Positions 11,679-22,532 of a DNA stretch of 64,000 nucleotides are shown in pieces. The notes under the pieces are model-generated. The model was not told the DNA's origin, did not search any database, and saw nothing but the letters and a program-made list of their open reading frames with translations. The stretch is from Siderastrea siderea (Eukaryota; Cnidaria; Anthozoa; Scleractinia; Rhizangiidae): contig OZ034967.1 in assembly GCA_964030785.1 (NCBI GenBank), positions 69,751,113-69,815,112 of the forward strand, read 5' to 3'. Both the position numbers and the translations under genes were made by a program. Positions within the stretch are counted from its first letter, which is position 1. Every line of letters begins with the position of its first letter.

Positions 11679-12099
11679 GGGAACGGTCATTCCGGTCGAG
11701 TTGCTGAAACAAACGCCATCACTATTTACATCGCCTTCTATCTTGTACAATTTCTTTCATAGCTTAAGTTGTTTCAGACGTCCTAATCTTTCGATTTTTT
11801 CCCCCATTTTTGCAATGCCATCACCAAAACCTATCCTGTGATTTGACCAGAACCCGTTGCGTGACAGACAAATTTAGTTAAATCAGACCATAATAACAGT
11901 GCGGTTTCTGAGATGAATGTGGAGATCACTGCAAAGTTATTTAGTTTCTTCAGAGAATTAACACTAAGAGATTTTAAAAATTCATTTGCCATTCGTTAAG
12001 GGATGTGAATGTGGTGGCGGAGTCGTTATTCATTAGTTGAAAGTCAATCTGGAGATGAGGAGATAACGGTCGATTCCACGCGTCAAGGTGGCCCTTGGA
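11679..12099. other. Interior of the TTAA element, nothing recognised
   Basis: This is sequence between the foldback element and the right inverted repeat. No exon or repeat structure was identified. Confidence 0.4.
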
Positions 12100-12837
12100 C
12101 AGTACACCTAAAACTTGACAAAACCTGGCATTTAGACAAAAACTTATTCAAGGTGAGCTAGATATGACCTTTATCCTGTACTTTTCATCCAAATACCAAA
12201 GGGAACAAGGAAAAAATTCCACGTTTTCGGCTATTTGGTCGGAGGCACGAGCCTATTGTTTGTACTGGTTGACAGGTTAATGTTGTGATCATCGGGATTT
12301 TGAAAGCGCTTGTACTCGGCGCTGATAAAAAGCCCGAAACTAATTTTTAAACTTGATTTTAGAATGATATTTCGCCTTTCAAGAATTCTGAATTTCAAGT
12401 GATTTGGTGTTTTACCGGGGAGGAAAACGTTCTCTTGAAAAACTGTGCCAAATTGAGAATTCAAAGCAAGCGAATTTTAGTGATTTTCAGCAGCTCGCCA
12501 TGACCTTGAAAATTAATTCACAGATCTAAAACAGGATTCAATTACTTCATACACACTTCAAAAGCAAACTTCCACGCTTAAAATGGGGACTTTCTGGGGT
12601 GCGAATCAAACAGAGCGAAGTTTACGAGAAGGTATGATACACGTTTATTTCGCGTGTTTACAGGACACGTGTGGCGTAAACGTGTTAAATTTTTTTTTCG
12701 GGCTTAAAAAAAAAATTTCAAGAAAAAAATTCCACCACGTTTCTTAGATTACCATAGGGTATCCGTGGAAAATTTATGAGGGAATTTTATTTTTCATCAT
12801 GTGCCGCCACTCGCTCGATGTTAGTGGACATTCCCTC
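12100..12837 (-). repeat. Right terminal inverted repeat of the TTAA element
   Basis: Inverted copy of 5473-6215. The shared segments include GTATCATACCTTCTCG-like, TTTCAAGAGAA and CCGGTAAAACACC stretches. The outer 18 bases differ from the left arm by one C/G change. Confidence 0.85.
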
Positions 12838-12949
12838 TTAAATCCATTTGGCCAGTGAAAGCTTTGTTGTATCAGGTATATTTAACACTGAACAGCATCC
12901 CAAACAGCAAAGCAAGAGCATATTGGACAATAATACAAATTTAAATTGT

Positions 12950-13045
12950 AAGAGATTTTTGGGGGGTTTCACTATTATTATAGTGGGGGTTATTGTTATA
13001 GTGGGGGTTTCACTATTATTATATAAATTAATATTTTAATTAAAT
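12950..13045. repeat. Low-complexity segment
   Basis: Repeated GTGGGGGTT and CACTATTATTATA motifs occur in two short copies. It lies in the transposase-type gene's last intron, just outside the TTAA element. Confidence 0.6.
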
Positions 13046-13106
13046 GATAACAACAGCATGTTTCAAAACCATCTCAGTTGGTGATGTGATAACAAACGAA
13101 ACTTAC

Positions 13107-15551
13107 GTCTGGGCATTTTCCAAACTCAGGCTTTTCAAAACAACCACTGTTATCGGCCCACAAGACTTGAGCTACTTCTGGCACACAGCGCTCCATGTGT
13201 CTAGCAAATCCACATAGAGAGTCACTAATAAACACTGGCGGAGGATACGTTAGAGATAAATATATATCAACAGGATCCCTCACTAATTATGCCAGGGTTA
13301 AAAACTTGGATGCCACAGTTGTCTATTCAAACAGAGAAGAAAAGAGAAAGGTTGTTGACTGACTACCTAAAGGTAAAATAACAGTGCCAGCTTTCCTCTC
13401 TGATAGCCAGTGGCTGAATTACAGGGAACCACAGAGGTGGGATTGGACTTACACATTACGATGGCTCACTTTGGTGCCACTGCAGTCCATGAATGACCCC
13501 ACCTATCTGGTTCCTCAGTAATTCCACCAGTGGCTTCAAGGGAGGGAGGTTGTACTGGTGACGGCAATATTCAAGTAGACTGCAACACCGGGGTCTATGT
13601 CCCCTTCTCGTTTAATGGGTTCTTTTAGATGTCCTTCTAATGGAAATTTACCAAGGGAGACAAGTGGCAAAATAAAGAAAATAAATAAATAAATAAAAAA
13701 TAACAGCTTTTGAATCATGGAGTATAAACCTGTCAAAAAGGGGCAAGGGTAATCACTGAGTATAACAAACTCACTTACACCATGGCGGCAACCGAAGTGG
13801 TAAAATCCCCCAGTTTTACCAGGTGTATGTTGTATCCATGGCATGGACACAAACCAACCCAAATCGTTGCATATAGTGCGGGAATATCAGCACGTAGTTT
13901 GGACTGCAAAAGTAAATAGAACAAGAGCAGAGTTATTTTAGAACTCGTCACTTCATAAAATAGTCGGATCTTTCAAAAAAAGGACACTCTTGGTACCAGG
14001 ACTAGGTGTCTGTCTTGGAGAGGTGTCTGCACAAACGAGAGTTGAATGTAATGTCCCAACAACGAACAGAGCCACAAAATGACAATGAAAAGAAAGTGGA
14101 CTGTATAAATTACCAACACCTGCTCTCATGGTATTATGATCTGATTAACCTGCCAACTACGTAGGGGGAGGAAATATTTAACAAAAAAACTATTCTAATC
14201 ATAAGCAAATTGTAGAAGATCAATAATGATGATTTAACTGAAAATGAACATACAGTAGATTTTTGTGACGTCTTAATTCCACATTGAACAGCAATTTTCT
14301 TTAGATTTTCAAGACCCAAGTTCTCCAGTAATGCTATGTCAACTTTCTTTGACTTGATTAGGTGCAGACGTTTGTACGAGTCACCTGTAAACACATTGAG
14401 ATTAACACACTAAGATGATTATATAGTGTATATCAACAACGAAACCTTAACTACACCTATAAAGAATAATTTTAGCTCTACAACCGGCAACCTGGTCAAT
14501 GATATCAACTTTGTTAATAGTATGACAGAGTAGCATCAGAGATCAGATACCTGTATGATGTTGGCTTGCTGCTCATATCTTATTCTTTTCATTGAACCAA
14601 ATATTCAGCAACATACCTTCATGCGCATTACTTGAGTTTAAATAAGAACTTTTTTCGCCATCTCTGCATTCAATTGTACACTTGAACGGAGTGCAGGGGG
14701 GATGATTACAGGAATTTCAGTGGCATGAATCTCCAGAGGATGACAGTTTCTACTGTATGCACATTCCTCTGTGAAACGTTTGTGTAGTCGATGAAGGAAG
14801 TCTTCCAATGGGACCACATTTCTTGAAGCATCCCTGGGGTAGGGGGAAAACAATCTAACAATCAATGAATAATAATCAGATGAAGTAATTAGAAGATCAT
14901 GATGCTGTTTATTGCAAAATCTATTGGTTGCTGCAGAAAACAACCTCCAAGATAAGAAATTACGTTCTTTATCAATGGCATCCTAAACAAAATACTAAAT
15001 CATTTGTTTACCATTTTCACAGTAAATACCCCGTGGACTATTTAATACAGGTGTTGAATGGTTATATCCTGATCAGAACTTAAAGAACAGCAGGCCATGC
15101 CATGAAAGCAAAGTAAATGTAATTTACGGCACTGTTTTTAACCTGCCAATTACCATGTGTGGTTCCAGAATATGTCCACACCCTCCCCATGAATGTTCAC
15201 TGCAAATTCCGAGGGGCGAGGGGTATCAAAGGCTAAAATTTTAAAAGGAGAGTATGAAGCTAAACTGGAATTTCTGGAGAGGTGGAGGGGTACAAAGTAA
15301 AAAACTGTCAGTGGGGAGATGAGGATATTTACGGGAACCACACCATGTGCAACAATACTTATACAGAAAAAACTTACAGTTCGGTTGGAGCAGCAGTTTT
15401 TGCCATCTCCTAAATACACGTCTCCAATAACGCCACAAACACCGCACATCACGTCATCTAGATTTCTTCCCGTGGCAGCCTCGAAACAGGAGAAACCATG
15501 ATATAACCTAGCACTCAAATACTCAATCTTGCTGGGTGGCAATCTCTTGGT
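13107..15551 (-). pseudogene. Exons 3 to 7 of the transposase-type gene
   Basis: E3 follows a TTTTTAG acceptor and carries RLPPSKIEYLSARLYHGFSC and the MCGVCG Cys cluster, ending at GTAAGT. E4 (acceptor CTACCCCAG) carries VVPLEDFLHRLHKRF. E5 (acceptor TTTACAG, donor GTATGT) has a SAP-like helix pair, LLENLGLENLKKIAVQCGI. E6 (acceptor TTTGCAG, donor GTAAGT) changes frame near 13883 before GWFVSMPWIQHTPGKTGG. E7 (acceptor TGAATAG, donor GTAAGT) contains an in-frame TAA at 13287-13289 before RDPVDIYLSLTYPPPVFISD. Splice signals are conserved while coding is broken, so this is a decaying gene, not a processed copy. Confidence 0.65.
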
Positions 15552-16198
15552 CTAAAAATGAAAATACGTTATACCATGCATTATAAACAATAATATTATC
15601 AGATTTGGTTTTTGTGATATCCAGAATAACCAAGGTCTAGGAGAGTGTTTGACCTTGGGTGATGAGAACTACCAAGACACTGATTGTTGTCAGGGCCACA
15701 TGCAGATTATCGTAATAGAAGTAGTAGGAGAATAGGCATAGCTCTTGGAAATCATACATTACACACGCTAAGTACAAATTTCGCCCTTATCTGCTAGCAC
15801 TAAGTGCATCATCTAAAGGGTGTGCCAATTTCCCAGATTTAGCGGTAGGCTATTAGCCTCTGATAGAGAATACAGATACTGAGTGCAATGTATAATGACG
15901 TTTCTAATATGCATCAATATCAGTCTTGCTGGGTGGCAATCTCTTCAGCTAAAAGTGAATATGACTGTAATTCAATATTGTTGTTAATGTTTATAACATG
16001 CATTGCATTTTAAATATGCATTTATAATCAATTTTGTGGAATGACAATCTCTCAGGAAAAAAGGGGTAATTTAGATTTAGAGCACTTTTGCCACATTGGC
16101 CAACACAGCACAGCTGGGCTCCAACTCAAGGGTTGCCTGGAGAAAGAAGATCCACCACACCACCCACCAGGGTCTACACCCATATACTCTTCTCTAAC

Positions 16199-16441
16199 CA
16201 CAGGTAACCAAAGCGTAATATGAGAGTTTGTATGGAGCTGCAATTCGACCGTTAAGCAGAAAATCGCCCAAAACGGCCTCCGGAAGCTCGGAAAAGCGAT
16301 AAAAACACAGCAAACACGCAACAGGTAAGGTTTTTTAAACTTTATTTCGATTTTAATGTATTTTCGGCGGAAAACCGCCGATTATTTTCGATCGAATTTC
16401 AGCTCCATACAAACTCTCATATTACGCTTTGGTTACCTGTG
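16199..16441. mobile_element. 243-bp MITE with 42-bp perfect ends, 7-bp duplication
   Basis: The left end CACAGGTAACCAAAGCG and the right end CGCTTTGGTTACCTGTG pair perfectly for about 42 bp. CTCTAAC occurs directly outside both ends (16192-16198 and 16442-16448). It sits in the intron between E2 and E3 of the transposase-type gene. It has no coding capacity. Confidence 0.88.
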
Positions 16442-16448
16442 CTCTAAC

Positions 16449-17530
16449 AGTACTTTTTTGGCCCCTTGACTTGATAAGGAGGGATGAAAGAGACAAGGCC
16501 AAAAGCTCAAGTTCACATCACACTGGAAAGAGACAAAAAAGGCAATTAATTAAGCTTACCTCCATCAACTTCAGATTCAAGGAAGACAGTTTAGCCATAA
16601 TAACATTGGAAATGGGGTGTCCGAGCTAAAAGTCCTCCCTCCATTCCAAAAAAATGTCATATCCTACCAGACAACAATCTCCAACATTGAACAGGCCTAC
16701 CAAGAAACAACACAGAGTTAAACTAGCAAGTCTTGTAACACCAAAATAGACCAGATCAGCCAAGTAACAAAAACAAAAAAAATCTTAAGATAGACAAGCA
16801 TCATTTTTTGGGAGATTTTTTTGTTTTGTCTTGTGACTTCGAAAATGTAAGCTCAACTTTGATTTACCAATAAATAGAGTTCAGGAATACTACGATATTC
16901 AGTCGAGTTGAGTTTAGTTGATTCGTCAAGGGCAACTTGCATGTTAACTAATTGCTTGGCATGCTTTCTGTCTAACATAATCAATTCATCAAGTCTCCCT
17001 TAGGAACGGAGCATGCTGCCCTTGACAACATGGTAACTTGAACAGTAAAACTTTGTCACCAAACTTCCCATATGCATTATTCAACTGAAATTGTAGTACA
17101 AAACAATGAGTCAAGTCAAGTAACTTCTGCTGATGTTACTCTTGAGATTTTTGTCTGTTTACCACTATTTGGTATTACATTTTAAAAAAAGGTTGACAGA
17201 AGAACTCTAACCTACCCCAGACGAAGTTCACATGATAGCATTGATAGGCCTCGCAGCAATAAACCAGAAATCATAAAAGAGCCATAATATGGGGATGCCA
17301 GCTCTCTTTTCAGAAATCAGGACGATAAAACATCTCTTTTTCAGATTTATTGTAAAATGTGCTTCCTTGCTAAAATGAGGTCTTTTTTAAAGACAATTGA
17401 TAATTCCCAATTGACTGTTCTTGGTTTAGGGGACCAACTCCTGTCAGGAACCTGAACATCTTCACTTGAAAATATAGAAAACTGAGATACCACATACAAA
17501 ATTATGAATTTAAAGAGAAACCCTACTCAC
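16449..17530. other. Intron of the transposase-type gene
   Basis: Apart from the MITE just before it, I see no exon or ordered repeat here. Short plus-strand frames have no motifs. Confidence 0.45.
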
Positions 17531-18004
17531 CGATGTCGTAAGGAAATGCTTGACGCATTGCTTTGCAGTCCGCGTTTCTGCATAATTTTACCCGTATAGC
17601 AACCTTTCTGAATGGGAATGACGAAGTTACAATGACTGCTTCTCCGTCACTCCCAGGATGCTTTACGGGATCGCCGAGTTCTGTCCCACACAATCCACAT
17701 TTCAATTCTGAGGGAAATAGCGATTTCAGCCATTCACCCTTTCTTTCGTCAGTTGCCTTTAGAATATTCGACGGAATCTTGTTCGGAATTTGTGTCCCAA
17801 CAAGGAGAAGAACCGTTCATCTCTGCTGCATATTCCTGTTCGACTCCGCCCCAGTCGCTGGATTCGCCGTTGAGTCTGTGGACGGCCCCGGTTGTTATGC
17901 TGAACTTCTGGTGTCATTCACTGCCTCCAACGTTTCCCTCCACACACCCACACAAAACAAAACATGCAGATGCAGGCAAAAATTTTTTGTGTGCTGGTAT
18001 TTAC

Positions 18005-18607
18005 CAGACAATACAAGGGAATGACACTCAGTGTCCTTGGATGTACATGCTAAGGTACCATCAGCGAGTTTCTTCAGGTAAACATACCCAAGAGTATTGT
18101 TCGTGGACACCAATCCAAGGACGGCGTAGGTGACGTCGCTCACTTGAATGATGCTGGCCGAGTCGGGATTGTCCCTCAACAGCCTCAGCATAGAATCCTT
18201 TGCTGCAGTGTCGCCGTTGTAACCAAGGATGGCACTTTCGTCCAAGAAAAAGTGACTCTGCGGTGCGACTGCATCATTAAATTAATCGGCTCTTCCCGAC
18301 GACACAAAGGAAGCCATGCAGCCAAGCATTCTTTATGAGTGCAAATGGACGAAGACCCTTCTTGTAAGATGAAACAATGATCGTCCCTCGAACTTGTCTG
18401 CACTGAAAATACCTTGTCGCGGCCTCTGTCAAGGATGAATACTGCCGCCACGCAAAGTCGTCGAGGTTTCTTGCTGCTTGGTTGTTGATTTCCGCCAAGG
18501 TGAAAACCACACGTGGCACATGAAACAGGTTTCCCGCTTGTGGGATAACACTCGCCGCATCCTGGACAGCTGCCGAAGCCTCTCTTGGTGCTTGTAGATG
18601 GCAGCAT
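18005..18607 (-). pseudogene. Exon 1 of the transposase-type gene (Cys cluster)
   Basis: An ATG at 18607-18605 opens a frame with CPGCGECYPTSG and a CATCGFHLGG zinc-binding-like knuckle, then KKPRR, then VQTSSRDD and CTHKECLA. One base is gained or lost in the five-A run at 18247-18251. After it the protein continues in another frame with DESAILGYNGDTAAK and SDVTYAVLGLVSTN. The exon closes at a GTAAAT donor at 18004. The ATG may be internal to a longer original protein. Confidence 0.6.
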
Positions 18608-18639
18608 ACTGCACCACACCTCTAGCTACTCTAAACAAG

Positions 18640-19180
18640 ACTCTCTAAAGTACTCCACACTCTACTAACCTAAGAAATACACTACTGAAACATACAAATA
18701 ACTATACTATAAATAATCGACTATAATATCTACAAAATATCTACAAAAACTGTGCAATAAACTATACTATAAACAAGGGACTATAATATCTACAAAATAT
18801 CTACAAAAAATGTGCAATAAATTCGACTATGAAAGCTCTGAGATCTATGGAACACGGCGAAAACTATCGAGAAATGGTGATTCCACGCGATCTCTAACCA
18901 GTTAATATTTACATCGAATCACGTGGCGATAATTGACCAACCAGGAAGCTTATAACCCTCACAACCAAGCAACAGAAAAGAGCCAATCAGCGAACGCGTT
19001 CCGAGATGTGCGGTTATCTGAAACAATTTTTATTTAAAGGCAACAGCAGTAAGCGTAAAGGCAGAAGATAAAAGTACTTCGGTTGACTTAACTATTATTT
19101 TATTTTCATTTTATTATTACTACTCTTTATTGCTTTATTTGTCTGTATTTAATAGTAGACAATCTAAAGTCACCGTAACT
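18640..19180. repeat. AT-rich stretch with a two-copy 60-bp tandem repeat
   Basis: At about 18705-18825 a unit containing ACTATAATATCTACAAAATA and ending GTGCAATAAA is present twice in tandem. It lies upstream of the first exon of the minus-strand transposase-type gene. No promoter motif stands out. Confidence 0.65.
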
Positions 19181-19420
19181 TCTTGCCCCAGATTAAACTT
19201 GCGATGTAAATAACTGGAATAGCACTTGTCGATTAACCTGAATATGGTCATCCTCAAATTCGGCAAAGTCGCAACTCGCCGTTAGTTGCCGAAGCCTACA
19301 CACAAACTGATCCACAGTCTCATCTCAAAACTGAGAAATTCGTTCAAACAAGTGCCTCTCGAACACTGCAACTGTCAAACGTTGTCCTTCGACAATAGAC
19401 TCGCCGTAGTGGAGGTTTCT
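19180..19420 (-). pseudogene. LTR-retrotransposon gag fragment
   Basis: Reading on the minus strand gives VFERHLFERISQF, then TGA, then DETVDQFVCRLRQLTASCDF and AEFEDDHI. The F-x-E-R-H-L-F and ETVDQF-x4-L-x3-L-x2-CDF pattern matches capsid regions of Ty3-type gag proteins (family knowledge). It is a short, interrupted fragment with no protease or RT next to it. Confidence 0.55.
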
Positions 19421-21164
19421 AACAAAGATAATGCTCCACAGAAGAGATAATTCCTCTGAGTGCTGTTGGCTCATATTTATCACCAGACTTTTTTTCACAG
19501 ACAATAGAAAAAGTGGCATGAAAGAAGGCGCGTGACATCGCGAAAGCTGATTGGCTGTCAGGTATTTTCACACGCAAAATTGCCGTATTTTTACAAGTAC
19601 CAATTACGATTTTTCTCAGTGGTGGAAATCTCTATAAAACACTCCAGTTTATATAATAAATACCCCCTAACTATGCACATTTCACAACTTACATAAAATC
19701 AGTAAATCTTTATTAGTCAGCTGGATCCACTACTCGTAAATGATTCATTTTGGTTCACATGAGATTTATGTTTACAGAGCAATTCGCAAACATTGCTAAA
19801 CACTGTGGACAATTTTTTCTCGATTGTACCTGAGACTTGCTGGGAAAGCTCCAATTGTTCCTCAAGTCTTTGCACTCGGTGAAGGCAATCTTTGAATTCA
19901 TGTGCTTCTCGGCTTGACAACAGCAAATAGCTTTTTTTTATGCTAACAGAAGTGATCGCATCTTAGCAGCCAAGAATGTATTTGGTAAATTGTTGTAGGT
20001 AATTGCCAATTTTTAGCGGAGCTCCTCTGCAGCCGAAGGCCACAAAAAGCGGAGCACCGTACTCATAGAAAGAATATATAAATACATGCGAGTCAATTTT
20101 GATGGTGATGGTGCCACATAACCGTACGACGGCGTCCCTCGCCCCATGCTTCATGTAAAATATTCGACGTGTCTCCATAGTCGCGCGCATTTACATACTG
20201 GTGAAAAATGACAGACTACACTCAAACGTAAACGCTAACTTTTTATTGAGGCTTCAAGAAAAAAGGATGTACTTTCATTGAAGTTTTACCACATTTCATG
20301 AGGTCGGAGCAATAACCCTTCACTGAACACTGATAAAAGAGAATTCAGATCGCCTGTTATCACAGGAGAAATTTTATCTGCTGTCAACAATATGGCTGCT
20401 GGTTCTTCATACGGCCGATTTTCAATACGGTAATTTTACATTCTTGGACTGAAGAGACCTGACAGATTGCTTTACACTCTACGGCGCATGTAGAAGAAAT
20501 TGGAGAGCTTGATTAGGCAAGAAATCCTTCTTTGAGGACATAAGCGTACTGGCATTTTCTAAGCTAAGGAGATCTGACGAGCGACCATCTGCAAAGGGCC
20601 CGGCGACTTCCGTTTAGATTCTCAAGTACTTCTTTCACTTCAACGGTAAGTCCATTACATGTATGATTGCGACTTCACATGTTTACGATTATTTTATTGA
20701 AATGTTTGAAAAACTTAAAAAAAACTTGTTCAAAAATAGCCGTGAATTAGTAATTCCCGCTTCGAAAAGGATTGCTTGCGAGTAACTTCACTCAAGGCGA
20801 AAACTAAATACATTTTGCTTTCCTAGGCAAACAAGTGCTTATGTCAACGAAATTTTATTGTTTGTGAAGGTTTCTTGACCCTTTTTCTGTGTTTATTCAT
20901 TCAAGGAAATTTCTTTAATAAGCAATCTGATGTGTGGGCTTAAATCTTAAATCTCCTATTCCCGGGCCTACTGCAGTGCGTAGTTTTCAGCATTTTTTCT
21001 TTGAGCAATTTTTTTTCTGCAACTGGTGCATTTTATTCGAAAAGTAGAAATTGTGAATATTCTAGGTTGAGGCTGTGTTGTTTTTTCAATCTAGGGTTGT
21101 TTTGACTGATTCCTAATTTTATTTATCCAACAACTGAAGAGTCGCTCTGTCGTCAATAATATAT
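19421..21164. other. No confident gene; AGCGGAGC repeat end near 20.0 kb
   Basis: Around 20010-20060 the phrase AGCGGAGCTCCTCTGCAGCC is followed by a second AGCGGAGC. This resembles the termini of the repeats at 21.16 and 47.72 kb, so another related element may end here. A 69-aa minus-strand frame (19926-19717) is coiled-coil-like (RVQRLEEQLELSQQ) but unrecognised. From 20.2 to 21.16 kb nothing is seen. Confidence 0.4.
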
Positions 21165-22000
21165 AGATTTAGCCATGCCTAAAAGCGGAGCCTCCAAGGA
21201 ATAAACTGGTGCTCGTTTCTCAAAAATAGTCCTGAAAATTTTCGCTCTGAAATATATTTCGGGGCTTTCTTTGGCTCGTTCCCTTTCCAAAAGTGTCTCT
21301 CAAAAAGCCCGAAAGTGTTCCGAATTGTCCTCCAATATTTTGAGGATCTGTTCTGTAAAACCAAGCTCGAAAGGTCATTCTAGAGGCTGAGCACAGCTTA
21401 ATTTTTTTTCGGGCATCAAACTGAACCCATATTTTACTCAGGAGCAGTCTTGCTTGGTTTTTTAAATGTTTCCATATCCTGTCATTAACTGCCAAGGCTT
21501 GTCAAATCTCCTTGGATTATTGGCTGTTGGCTTGCATGAACTTGAAATGGCGCTCATGTACAACAACAAGATAAAACTTATTCTGAAGTAAATGGGTTAT
21601 CTTCATTGCGTTCGGATGTTCAGTTAACAAATAACAGGAACTGCCCCTATTAGTCTGGTCAAAATTTATACCATCAAGATTGAAAACGAGCAAACACCAA
21701 ACACGCTTTAAATTATGGCATGAATTCTGCGGATCCGAAGTAAGCCTATTTAAAGTTATGCGCTTTGAGGAACGCAAAAAAACCTGTTTTTGGGAAGCTT
21801 TTCGGATAAAATAGTCTTAAACCGACAACTGCTTCGCTTAAAAGATTATTACTATTGAAAAGTTCTAGGACAAGAAAATTGACAATTGCACAAACCGATC
21901 CGACAGTTAAAATTGAAAGCAATTATTCACCGTAAGTAATGCTTGTGCAGTTGCCTTGCGACTGTGCTTTGACCTACTGTTATGAATAAACAAACACAAA
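21165..22000 (+). mobile_element. Left part of an interrupted repeat element (copy 1)
   Basis: It starts AGATTTAGCC-tgcc-TAAAAGCGGAGCC and is collinear with 45567-46925. It stops at ACAAAATA, where the Ngaro-like element begins. The matching right part is 29809-30531. The element's outer ends are AGCGGAGCC and GGCTCCGCT, a short inverted pair. No transposase is visible, so it is non-autonomous. Confidence 0.85.
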
Positions 22001-22066
22001 ATAGTATCCTATCTCACAACACTCATCACTCGCACTCATTGTTATTAAGATATGGGGAAAATTGAT
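22001..22066 (-). repeat. Split direct repeat B2 (3-prime end of the Ngaro-like element)
   Basis: Near-identical to B1. It forms the outer junction with the host repeat, whose match to the paralogue at 46.9 kb stops exactly here. It is separated from A2 by 78 bp. Confidence 0.9.
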
Positions 22067-22144
22067 CGAGCGCCCTTGAGTAGGAGGAACACATAAACTG
22101 TTCCAACACGAATTTCCAGCAAAGCAGGGCGGGAGGGAGGGCCA

Positions 22145-22314
22145 TTCCACCTTCCTCGTTGGTGCTGATCAGAGAATGAGCGAAGAGGGAGTGTTTCACA
22201 GCATTTATTATCACCCTCTGGGATTTAGCAATTCGTGCACATGCGTATCCATGTGTATAACACATGCTATTTTGAGATTACCACTTCGCGCTTTGTTTTT
22301 GAGTGTTGTGAATA
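22145..22314 (-). repeat. Split direct repeat A2
   Basis: 170-bp copy of A1 lying between B1 and B2. It ends in the AATA shared with the start of B1. Confidence 0.92.
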
Positions 22315-22377
22315 GTATCCTATCTCACAACACTCACCACTCGCGCTCATTGTTATTAAGATATGTGGAAAATTGAT
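22312..22377 (-). repeat. Split direct repeat B1
   Basis: 66 bp, GTATCCTATCTCACAACACTC through AAAATTGAT on the plus strand, with only a few differences from B2. Confidence 0.92.
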
Positions 22378-22532
22378 TTACGCGCTACCCCGCTTTGTTT
22401 CACAATACCCCCACAACTATATTACACCCAACAACAGAGCCCTAACAGGGCTCTTAAACCTCCAATCCTTAATATCCAAACCTCAATATCCAACCCTCAC
22501 CCAAACTAACCCCAAGACATGAACTAACCAAT

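Larger units (their letters stand above)
5473..12837. mobile_element. 7.4 kb DNA transposon with 0.73 kb inverted repeats, TTAA target
   Basis: The left end reads TTAA then GAGGCAATGTCCACTAA (TTAA at 5469-5472). The right end reads TTAGTGGACATTCCCTC then TTAA (12838-12841). The arms match in inverted orientation for roughly 730 bp, as far as about 6215 and 12100. TTAA duplication is typical of piggyBac and Kolobok elements, and I cannot decide between them from the ends alone. Inside are a degraded transposase-like frame (7.87-8.4 kb, minus), other repeats, and a nested foldback element (9634-11669). The element lies in the last intron of the minus-strand transposase-type gene. Confidence 0.85.
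4973..18607 (-). pseudogene. Multi-exon HMGXB3/KDZ-like transposase-type gene, decayed
   Basis: Eight consecutive minus-strand exons share one protein theme and are bounded by AG and GT signals: E1 18607-18005, E2 about 17810-17531, E3 15551-15378, E4 14833-14638, E5 14384-14254, E6 13903-13779, E7 13322-13107 and E8 5424-4973. Landmarks are Cys clusters CPGCGECYP and CATCGFHLGG (E1), KCGLCGTELGDP and KLCRNADCKA (E2), MCGVCGVIGDVYLGDGKNCC (E3), HATEIPVIIPPAL (E4), GGFYHFGCRHG (E6), RDPVDIYLSL and DNSGCFEKPE (E7), and YFLGDRFHSSTNPQKSPLC (E8). From memory this is the Cys-cluster and transposase-like family related to HMGXB3 and KDZ transposons, acting in the nucleus. That family name is not verified. 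Breaks: frameshifts in the A-run 18247-18251 and near 13883, stops at 13287-13289 and in E8. The E7-E8 intron contains the TTAA element 5473-12837. Confidence 0.65.
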
